Origin: Ophiosphaerella korrae
Taxonomy: Eukaryota > Ascomycota > Dothideomycetes > Pleosporales > Phaeosphaeriaceae
Assembly: GCA_028456385.1 (NCBI GenBank)
Contig: JALNQF010000055.1
Coordinates: forward strand, 1 to 64,000
DNA: 64,000 nt
Reading direction: 5' to 3'
Position numbers and translations under genes: made by a program. Every line of letters begins with the position of its first letter. The first letter of the stretch is position 1. Positions 1 through 8,386 of this stretch are shown one piece after another. The notes under the pieces were generated by a model. That model did not search any database. It saw only the letters and a program-made list of their open reading frames with translations, and was not told where the DNA came from.

Positions 1-76
<76 letters not shown>
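1..76. repeat. 76-base pure G run at window start
   Basis: Every base from 1 to 76 is G, after which ordinary mixed sequence begins. It is not a fungal telomere, which would show TTAGGG-type units. A homopolymer of this length is most simply an assembly or sequencing artefact (poly-G read tails) at a contig edge or gap. Shorter real-looking G tracts (7-15 bases) occur elsewhere in the window, so a genuine expansion cannot be excluded. Confidence 0.9.
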
Positions 77-79
<3 letters not shown>

Positions 80-1025
80 GCATTCCACTGAGGACGAATT
101 AGTTAGCTGAGAAATTCTAGTGCAGTGAAATGCACCAATACGATGTGACAGTTTTGTAGGAGGTAGCCATAGTCGAAGCCGTGTTTCTCTTGGGCACCAG
201 AAGCGCATGAGATGTTTGTGAGTGACGATATCTGACCATGAAGATTTTCATCAGGGCTGCCAGTTGTGCCTTTCTTAATTCACAAGAATTTCTACCGGCG
301 CATAGGATCCTGCTTCCTTCAACAACCGAATGCATCGTCATCAACACACCAACGTCGTTCATACAATTTTATCAATGTTGTTCGACAAGGAGTTTTCCTG
401 CAGCACAGCTATACCCCTCATACTCTATCGATTACTCTGCTCGAAATATATTGAGGCTCGGCTGAATGCTTGTCGTTGCTTGGCCAGGGTGTGCACGGGT
501 TCTTGGAATGCCCCTTCCATATTTCGTTACTTGTTCACGCTCAGCAACCATTACTATCCCTAAGTTGTGCGTGCATCAGGCACGGCGTCCACCATTCCCA
601 GGATAGACCCGGAAGACGGGCATGCTCTGTCCAGGAATTTGCCTCTTCAAACAGATCTCCCACCACATCGCGCATGCAATCTAGGGTATATTTGTTGCGA
701 TATTTAGCCCCCCCACAATTCTAGCAGCCAACCCATGACTATTCTCGGTACCAGCGTTTCTGCCTGATTGAAAGTTCAATTTATCCACTTTGGAACCCAA
801 GGCCGGGCCTCCGACCTACGAATTGCACACGATAGCTAAACGGCAGATGACCACAGTCTCGTGCACTATTCCTCTACCAGCAACGGGGGCAAATAGTTGC
901 GACTAGCAAAGCTTAAGAAGTAATAAGAGATGGAAGCACTACGCCTGAGGTCCGGGTACACTCAAACATATAAATACTGATACCTCGCCCGTTACTAGTA
1001 GAAGCCACACATTCACAACGTCATC
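77..1025. other. Gene-free stretch and promoter of the Cip1-like gene
   Basis: Only short, overlapping, composition-driven open frames are present, with no family motif and no supported splice pattern. The last 100 bases probably serve as the core promoter of the gene starting at 1026. I see nothing else in it. Confidence 0.5.
969..976 (+). promoter_or_regulatory. TATA-like box before the Cip1-like gene
   Basis: TATAAATA lies about 50 bases upstream of the start codon at 1026, a reasonable core-promoter distance for a fungal gene with a short leader. No transcript evidence is available. Confidence 0.4.
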
Positions 1026-1785
1026 ATGATCGGACAAGCTGCTCTTCTTGCGCTTGCGCTCGCGCCTTTTACCATCGCCCAGGTCTCTGAGGGCTTCGAA
1101 AGTGGATGGGACCAGACCGCATGGGCAACCTACGCACCCGATTGTAGCCAAGGCGGCAAGGTTTCTCTCGACACCTCTACAGCCCATACTGGCAAAAACT
1201 CCATCCGAGTTGACGGGGCAGGTGGTTACTGTGGACATATTTTCGTTGGCACGACAAAAGTTCCCAGTGGCGATGTTTATGTCCGAACATGGCTGTAAGA
1301 CGAACCAGTGCAAACTAGTATCAACTTGCTAAAATTGTCAACCCAGGAAAGCATCCAAGGCCCTAACCGACTCGCACGTCTCCTTCATCACCATGCCAGA
1401 CTCTGCTCAAGGCGCCAAGAAGCACCTCCGTATTGGCGGCCAATCCAAGATTCTGATGTACAACCGCGAAACAGATGACGCTACTTTACCCGATCTTTCG
1501 CCCCAAGGCATTGCGACGTCCAAGGCGCTTCCGACTGGTGCATGGACCTGCTTCGAGTACCATCTTGGTACTGATGGCAGCGTCGAGACGTGGTTGAACA
1601 ATGCAACTGTTGCAGGTCTGACCGTTACAAAGGGGACATCAAACCCCAATGCGGCTCAGTGGCAGAGAAGCACGATCAAGCCGAAGCCAACAGCCATTTA
1701 CTTTGGCTGGGAGTCGTACGGTGGCGATACCAACACCTTCTGGTACGATGATATTGTGGTCAGCTCCAGCCGCATTGGATGCTAG
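1026..1785 (+). CDS. cip1: Cip1-like secreted polysaccharide-active protein
   Basis: Exons 1026-1294 and 1347-1785 (52-bp intron, GTAAGA..CCCAG) give 235 residues. Residues 1-18 are a hydrophobic signal peptide ending in AQ. The mature part resembles, from memory, the catalytic core of Trichoderma reesei Cip1: FESGWDQT near the start, APDCSQGG, then YCGHIFVGTTKVPSGDVYVR, KHLRIGGQSKILMYNRE, CFEYHLGTDGSVETWLN and FWYDDI near the C-terminus. Cip1 is a cellulase-co-induced protein with a jelly-roll lyase-like fold. The usual serine/threonine linker and CBM1 cellulose-binding module are absent: the protein stops right after the core at RIGC. It probably acts on plant cell-wall polysaccharide outside the cell. 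It converges on the next gene with a 146-bp gap. Confidence 0.92.
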
Positions 1786-1931
1786 GCTCACACATTCAAA
1801 CCTTCATGTACATATTATTTCATAAAAATAAAGCAATTTTGTCAATAAATACTTGCCATAACTTCCCCCGACAATGTGTGATAGCTCCGTGTAGTGTGTA
1901 CATTATATTCCACAGCTTCCGAGCACTGCCT

Positions 1932-3376
1932 CTACAATTTAGCAGCAGGATTGACAAACGCTTTTGCACCGTCCAAGGCAACAACCGCTTCTTTTACGAT
2001 CTCTCCAACTATCTCAGCAGCTGTCTGCCCAGCTTTATTCACCGAGCCTCCAACAACACCAATCGGCCTAGCCCTCGTCAGCATCACCATACTTTCCAAA
2101 ACAGTAGTCAGACATTGCTTACCGCATCGCCGCCGCATCTTCAATCTCATCCGTAAGCTTACCCTCCCTATGCAGCCTATCCAATTCATAGCTAAGCGGC
2201 ACGATCCCCTTCCCAGTAAGCTCTTTGATCTCAGCCTGGCGGTTTTGCTCCCAGTCGCGCAGGTACGGCGTACTCAGTGCGCGCAATGGCCGGCCAGACC
2301 AGATTGTCGACTTGATCCACGATTCGTACGTCGCCTTTATGACTCTGTAGGCCGTTTGGTTTGTCAGTTACAAACCAGTGTTGAGAGCTAGCTAGGGGGG
2401 GGGGAAGAAGAAGAAGAAGAAGAAGAAAAAGAAAAAAAAAGGCAGTAGCAGTATATGGCCTGACTCTGCGCGTCTCCTCTCGAATCAACTTACGCTTCTT
2501 TGAATCCCTTTGGTGCTTTGCTTTCTTTTGCAACGATGAAGCGCGTTCCGACCCATACGCCGCTTGCGCCGAGCATCAGAGCTGCTGCTACGCTTCTGCC
2601 ATCGTTGATGCCGCCTGCTGCGACGAGCGTTACGGGCTGCCCGGTTAGTGGGGACTTGTACTGTTTGCAGATGTCTGCGCAGGCGGGGACAAGGATGCTC
2701 GTTGCTATGTCGCCTGTGTGGCCTCCGCCTTCGCCGCCTTGCGCGATGATGATGTCGGCGCCTGCCTGGCATGCTTTGTGTACATGTTTGGGGTGGCCGA
2801 TTATGTTGCCGCTGGCATCCTTGAGTTTACAAGTTTTATATGGGGGGGAAGGGGGGGGAGGGGGGGGGGGGGGCAGCAAAAGAGTTTCTGGCTTACTATA
2901 AGATGCCTGCTTTGTGCAATTTCTCAACCGCCCATTGTGGAGGAATGCCAACTGCTGATACGAAAAGCTTTGCGCCGCTGGAGATGATGATGTCGAGGAG
3001 TTCGCCGAGTTGGCCATTTGTGTAATCATACTGGGGAGATTAGCTAGCTTTCTTATTCCAATCAAGGCCGGGGGGGGGGGGAAGGGGGAGGTTTTTTATT
3101 ACTCACATTTGTCTTTCTTGCCGATCCACCCACGGCTGGAATCAATAGATCCACACCAAACGGAGCATTCTTATCTTTCAGCAGCGCCTTCATCTCAGCA
3201 ATCATTTCCCGCAGCATGTTGGGCGTGTATCGTGCCCCGCCCAAGGTACCAAAGCCGCCTGCATTTGTAACCGCAGCTGCAAGTTCTGGGCCTGCAACTG
3301 AGTCCATGCCCGCGAGCATGATAGGGTGGGAGATGTTGAGCAGGGAGGTTAAGGGTGTAGATAGTGGTGGAGACAT
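1932..3376 (-). CDS. Nitronate monooxygenase (2-nitropropane dioxygenase family)
   Basis: Five exons in transcription order, 3376-3107, 3030-2897, 2811-2494, 2344-2123 and 2067-1932, join in frame to 359 residues, the usual family length. Introns are 76, 85, 149 and 55 bp, all GT..AG. Family motifs are the N-terminal HPIMLAGMDSVAGPELAAAV, the central GNIIGHPKHVHKA followed by the FMN-binding stretch AQGGEGGGHTGDIAT, GGINDGRSVAAALMLGA with GVWVGTRF, and a C-terminal RPIGVVGG. The enzyme would use FMN and oxygen to detoxify alkyl nitronates, probably in the cytosol. The oddity is that introns 1, 2 and 3 each contain long C runs in the transcript sense (plus-strand G runs at 3070-3081, 2842-2873 and 2395-2404). 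Because of these runs, reading straight through the genomic frames gives misleading proline-rich extensions. Confidence 0.9.
2395..2442. repeat. G10 tract plus GAA-type microsatellite in an intron
   Basis: Ten G are followed by about seven AAG units and then an A-rich purine tail, all inside intron 3 of the nitronate monooxygenase gene. On the coding strand this is a long pyrimidine tract. Confidence 0.85.
2842..2873. repeat. Interrupted G tract (7+8+14) in an intron
   Basis: Runs of 7, 8 and 14 G separated by AA and A lie inside intron 2 of the nitronate monooxygenase gene. Several G blocks in a row could form a G-quadruplex in DNA. The transcript carries the complementary C runs. Confidence 0.85.
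3070..3088. repeat. G tract (12+5) in an intron
   Basis: Runs of 12 and 5 G separated by AA lie inside intron 1 of the nitronate monooxygenase gene, close to the donor side on the coding strand. Confidence 0.85.
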
Positions 3377-3822
3377 TTGGTAGATGAAATTATTGTAAAT
3401 TCAAACTATGGGGATGAGAAGGATTAGCGGTTGTCCGGTGAGAAGATATAAAGTCTCACGTATATGTGTTGGAACGCGGAGTGGAGATGATCACACTGTG
3501 CCGCGGTTCTGTGCTAGTGCTGACTCGTATGCTGGTCTGGGGAATAGATAACCTGGCATGGGGGTAGCACTAGGTAGTTGTATGTAAGATGAGTTTGGAC
3601 GTCTTTTTTTTTTTTTTTGGACACTCAGTTCATAGAAACGATGTGTTGGGTGGAGCAGAACGGATACCAAATATATCCACCACTTGTAATGGCAGACTGT
3701 AAAATGTAATAAATTAATATTTCCGGGTATTGTGAACGTGTAAATCACATGTATATGCAAATGCAGATGGGTATGTCGTCTCTTCCTTGAGTCTACCCCT
3801 TTTCTTTTGTGCCATCTTAACT

Positions 3823-5471
3823 TTACACTTCACTGAATCGCCCCCTATCCCCATCAATGTCGCCTCTCAGCTCTGGAAACCTCTCATAGAACTGGTTGTC
3901 CACAGTCCAATACTTTAAATCTCTATGATAATGCTCAAATAGTGGGCTTGGGTAATACAGCCCTGTCAAACTATCACAAAAAAACATATCTTCAAAAGCA
4001 AACGGCCAATCGAAGTGAACAAACTGGGAATAAGCATAGGATAGAGCTCCGGTTTGGAGCATCTCGGCGTGTTTTTGCACCAGACGATCGCGGAGCGTGG
4101 GCCAGGCGAAAAAGTCGACAGATGGTGGATGGCTGGTGCTCGACTGTGACCGACTAAAGTAGGGTCAGTGTTACGGACAAAATCAAGACTTGGTGCCATA
4201 CCTAGGACGTAGCCATACGGGGACTTTTTCTAGCTCTTCTTGTGTTGCATGGAGATAATACTGTCATGTTTGTCAGCATCTTTATTTCTCTTTAGTGGTA
4301 GTAGCCAAACCTTCAACAGCTTAAAGCTCTTGTACAGCACAGCCAGCCGCTCTGAGTTCGGTAGATGCGAGAATAGAAGGTCGTCGACCTCTTTCAGGAT
4401 CTGAAGCGCGGGGCTCTGCATCCATCTGTTAGACGTCTTGTGCCAGCCCTGATCAATTGCCAGATACAGAAGTCCTGCTTCTGCGCTATTTGACCAGGAA
4501 TTACTGATGAGGTCGGTACCTGTTGAGGCGCGGTACTCAAATACCCTGCCGAACAAATCATTGCTCTCCTTCCAGAGGGGACAACCCTTACTAGGGTTAA
4601 GAGAGGGAGAGGGGTCCGGGTTGCCAATGTGGAGAATTACAGGAGATGGTGGTTGCCAGTTGTGGCCAAAGACCTTGAGAGAAGACTATGTAAGTGACAC
4701 ATATATGAACGGAGAAGGGTATCTTACGTCTGCCATCATTGGCGTCCACCAGTAGTTTTCCACGTCCCATGGTATCGCTCCAACCTCATTTTTGGGGCTT
4801 TCTACGACTGGATGGATGTCGAGATGCAGTCCCAAGCTTGAATCAATAGCTGCTGAAGTGTTCGCTCGTTGGCTATTTGTTATGGTCATGCCATCTAGAT
4901 CAAGCTCTCTACCTGTGGCTGGAGTGCCACCCTGGATGTTGATGGAAGTGGGCATTTCTGGCTTAGTGCTCTCTGCGAATGAAACGGTTCGCTGTATAGA
5001 CGACCGCCGATCTGCCGGATGCTATGAGTCTTATTCTATCACTGAAAAGTAGGCTCGATCATGCGTACCGACACTAGATGCGGCCGGCGAATGCTCTGGT
5101 TCTTTCTTATCGACGGCCGAAGCGCCCGTCGGAATTGCAGTGCGAGTAAGGCCGCAGCCTATTACATTCTTCACACTATCGATGACATCTTTCAATCGTT
5201 CGTTTTCAGCTCGCAGAGTCTCAATCTCAGACAACAAATCTGCGGTTGCTCCATTCCGATCCTGGTCTTGAAGGATCTGGATAGTCCGTTCGAGCTCGGC
5301 AATGTGCGTCTTTGTCTTCTCTCTGAGCGAGCGCTGGGCCTCACGGTCAATGGCTCTCTTGCGTTCGCGGCGTTCCTGTTCGCCCAGACAGGTAGCCCTT
5401 CGTTTGCGCTTGACCACTGGGGCGCCAGGGGCTTGGGAGGGGGCAGCATCACTCAGCTGACGGTTCACCAT
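3823..5471 (-). CDS. bZIP transcription factor with DUF3425 C-terminal domain
   Basis: Five exons (5471-5069, 5011-4728, 4685-4311, 4260-4202, 4153-3823; introns 57, 42, 50 and 48 bp) give 483 residues. A basic region (RERKRAIDREAQRSLREK) and a leucine-zipper-like heptad run with a second coil (ETLRAENERLKDVI) fill roughly residues 20-100. The C-terminal half has the DUF3425 look: PWDVENYWWTP, NDLFGRVFEYR, the VPVWLRPS segment, VDFFAWPTLRDRLVQKH and FVHFDWPFAFEDMFF. Such proteins are fungal nuclear regulators, often of secondary metabolism or stress, but nothing here names the target. Intron 3 has a weak donor (GTTTGG), chosen because it joins SFKLLK to YYLHATQEELEKVP in frame. It is transcribed in the same direction as the enoyl-CoA hydratase gene 460 bp upstream. 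Confidence 0.85.
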
Positions 5472-5688
5472 GGCAGCCGGATGACGGCAAGGCAGTATAA
5501 GTAGTGCTTCTCTGCGTGGTCGAGTCGTGTCTTGATAGTAAGCTGCTACGTGACAAGTTCAAGCATCGATGAAAGCAAGTCGAGCGCGCCGAAGCATAGA
5601 GTTCCATCTGTATCCGTCTCTAACGAGAACGGACAGTGCACATGGTTGTTGCTTAGCATCCGGAGGATGCCATGGCGCGGAAAAGTGT

Positions 5689-5703
5689 GGGGGGGGGGGG
5701 GGG
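5689..5703. repeat. G15 homopolymer in an intergenic region
   Basis: Fifteen consecutive G lie between the bZIP/DUF3425 and enoyl-CoA hydratase genes, in the upstream region of the bZIP gene. It is the same kind of tract as those found in the nitronate monooxygenase introns. Confidence 0.8.
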
Positions 5704-5931
5704 TTGAGGCGAGGATAGCGTGTCGCTTGTGTGACCTTTCGCCCTGGTGATTAGCTTTGACGGGCTTGGCCGCATCATCAAAGTTCTTGAGACAATTACC
5801 GGGGGACTGTTGCCGAGAGGGTGTTGCCGAAAAGCGCCATCAGGACTGGGGACCGCTGTGCCAAGAGCGGAGGGTCCGACAACAAATTGTATGCTTCGTA
5901 CGAGATATGTCTATCTATTGTGCACTCCATA

Positions 5932-6834
5932 CTACAGCCTGGATGGCTTCCAATTTGGCTTGCGTTTCTCCGCAAAGGCCGTCAGTCCCTCCATTGCGTT
6001 CTCACCAGACTGCAGAGGCTCATGAAATCTCTCAATGGTCAGCTGGGTAGCACGCTCCACGCTGCCTTGCTCCCAAGCCTCCCTTAGTGCTGCTCTCGTT
6101 ACGATTGCTGCGTCTGGTGAAATTTGCGCAATCTCATTTGCCAGTTTTATAGCCTCCTCAACCACTGTTTCCTGTGATGGTGATATGCGATTCACGAGAT
6201 TCAGCTCCTTGGCCCGTTGTGCAGTGATGGGCCTACCCGTCAAGGCCATCTCGGAAGCCACCGGTAGGCCTACATTGCGAACGAGACGAGGCGGGCCACC
6301 GGCACCCGCGAAGATGCCTCGTAGAGCTTCTGGGAGGCCAAAGGTGGCGCCTGGTGCCGCTACAACCAAGTCACTGTTCTCCCGTTAGCTTGGATGTGGT
6401 TGATTGCTGTTGTTGCAGCTGCACACATACCAGCCAAGCACAATCTCAAAGCCTCCGCCCAGTGCAAATCCATTGACAGCTGCAATCACCGGCTTCTTCC
6501 CGCTCCTCCTGCTCAGGCCAGCAAAGCCACTCAGGGGATGCCTCATGAGGGCAGGATTTGCCTTGACCTGTCCGCTCCGTAGCTTTCCTAGCTCGATCAA
6601 ATCCTGGCCGGCGCAGAAGCTCTTCTTGCCTGCACCGGTGACAATGGCCACGCGCAGGTTGGGCTCGCGGTCAAACCAATCGAAGACATGGCCCATTTCC
6701 TGGTGGCCAGCGAATGGAATGCTGTTCATCTGCTTTTCGCGGTTGATGGTCACGAGGAGGACATAGTCGGCTGGATAAGACAGGACTACGTGTGCAGTCG
6801 GCGGAGGACTGGTCTGGGGCCGGATAGCTGACAT
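5932..6834 (-). CDS. Enoyl-CoA hydratase/isomerase with C-terminal SRL (PTS1)
   Basis: Exons 6834-6431 and 6373-5932 (57-bp intron) give 281 residues. The start is the first in-frame ATG (MSAIRPQ); the frame is open further upstream but without an ATG. Crotonase motifs are the first oxyanion-hole segment KSFCAGQDLIELG, the second segment AAVNGFALGGGFEIVLGCDLVVA, and ATFGLPEALRGIFAGAGG carrying a catalytic-region glutamate. The intron falls inside LGC|DL, as expected from the fold. The last three residues are SRL, a good peroxisomal targeting signal type 1, so the protein probably hydrates enoyl-CoA (or a related acyl-CoA) in peroxisomes. The exact substrate cannot be read from sequence. Confidence 0.9.
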
Positions 6835-7135
6835 GGCGATAGAAGGAGATTCACACCGTGTAATAAGAGGAGGGGACAAGCTGTCGGCCGGTCAGCCTGT
6901 CCGTTTGGCTGCGGCATGGCGGTTGGAGCAGGGGGAAGCTCTGAGCCGAGGTTCACCAAGCTATCTGTTCCTACCACCAAGACACATGTCTCCAAGGTTA
7001 CTTTGGACTTGTCACAACAACTTGGTGCGTTACGCAGTCGGTCTTGCAACCACACAGTGCGACATGTTGGCAGCCGCGAGAATATGACAAGCAGTGGGAT
7101 GCAACGTTTTATATGCGGATAAGTACATGATACAG

Positions 7136-7550
7136 CTAGTAACCAACACCACGCCCACTCAACAACGGGTAGACGTACCGGGCACACCACACGGCCCAGG
7201 CCAGAGCGCCCAAGACAATCAGCGCGCCTACCCAGTAGGGCACGACGCGATGTGCAACAATCAGGCGGCCGTGGCCGGTGATGCTGGGGGGGATGATGCG
7301 ATGCTGGTGTGGATGCGTGTAGCCTCGCCGCAGTGCGAGCACAGGAGAGTGGGCGCGAGACGGCGAGCCAGTAGGCTGGATGCTGCCATAGAGGGTGGGC
7401 TGGAAGGGAGGAGACTCGGGCTCGGGTACGGGTATTGCGGCATTGCGCTCTACATCATGGAACTAGAGTTGGGCAAAGCCCTGGTTAGCGACGGCAAAGG
7501 TGCACAAATGTGGGGGCGGAACGAGGAGGGGACAGTACCAACCCGGCCAT
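7136..7550 (-). CDS. Small single-pass membrane protein, unknown function
   Basis: Two exons, 7550-7539 (only MAGL) and 7462-7136, give 112 residues. The 76-bp intron has GTACTG..CTCTAG ends and a GCTAAC branch site about 22 bases before the acceptor. The protein starts FHDVERNAAIPVPEPESPPF, has a basic middle (LALRRGYTHPHQHRIIPPS) and one strong membrane segment near the C-terminus (VVPYWVGALIVLGALAWAVW), ending about a dozen residues later. I do not recognise the family. The case rests on the branch site, in-frame splicing and a clean membrane helix. The tiny first exon makes the start less sure. Confidence 0.55.
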
Positions 7551-8386
7551 TGCTGTGCGTCACCGATGGCAATTGGATGGATGGCCGCAGGGCTACACAC
7601 GGGATTCTGCTGGGTGAAGATATTGATCTTGTTTCGTCTGCAGCCCTCCGTCGATGAAGGTTTCTAAAGAGGACCGGTCAGTTTGCAAGCCTGGCGGCGC
7701 AGTCTGCAGGCCAGCCTTGGTGTCGCCTAGTATCACCCCCAATCGCCGTGCCTCGCCGTGTACCCTCGGGCCACAGCATCAGCATCAGCATCGAGGCAGG
7801 CTGGGTAGGTAGGCTAGCTATCCACGCGAGCTATCTGCTTGCTGCAGATAATCGCAGGCAGACGGCCCAGGGTGTGCTACCCGGCTAAGCTCGCCTGGCA
7901 CAGTGCAACAAACGCCCCCCCTCACCACTCGTCCAGCCAGACCAGGGCGCTGCATCGTGCGCAAAACACCGCCATGCACCCTTCCGTGTGTCACTGAGCT
8001 GCTGGAGCGTGTTGTCGTGTCCGCTGCCCGCCAATTGCCTCCGCAGATGCGGGGCGATATCAGCTGAGCACAAGCGAGCACCGCTGCCAGAGGCCGACGC
8101 AGTACCAGCATCTACCACAATGTGCAATTTCTCGCTCCACAACAGGGCAAACAAAGTCGCAACCCACAGAGCGTAGATTCTCTCGTCATACCCACCACCA
8201 CACCCCGCGCCATGGCCAGGCCGTGCATGTGCTGCCGTAACCAGTCGCCCAGCTCACGTCGCACCGCGTGTTTGCTGCTTCAAGTCTTCTGAGCCTCCAG
8301 AATAGTTCAAGTATCGACGCCATCTTCTCATCTATCTTCCTACCAACTCGACTCATTCTCATTGTGCTTCCCACTCCTCCACAGAC
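7551..8386. other. Divergent intergenic region
   Basis: It separates the small membrane-protein gene (-) from the 810-residue gene (+), so both promoters should lie here. It is moderately GC-rich with a short CAGCAT repeat near 7780. Open frames in it show no family motif. Confidence 0.4.

Noticed and set aside
1..76. Telomere or centromere repeat
   Set aside because: There is no TTAGGG unit, only a single-base run.
1026..6834. Secondary-metabolite cluster formed by the first four genes
   Set aside because: A regulator, a hydratase and an oxygenase are neighbours, but there is no synthase, P450 or transporter, and the Cip1-like gene is unrelated.
7094..7657. 187-codon plus-strand frame
   Set aside because: No motif and a GTG/TTG-like start. 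The opposite strand holds a spliced gene with a membrane helix that accounts for the openness.
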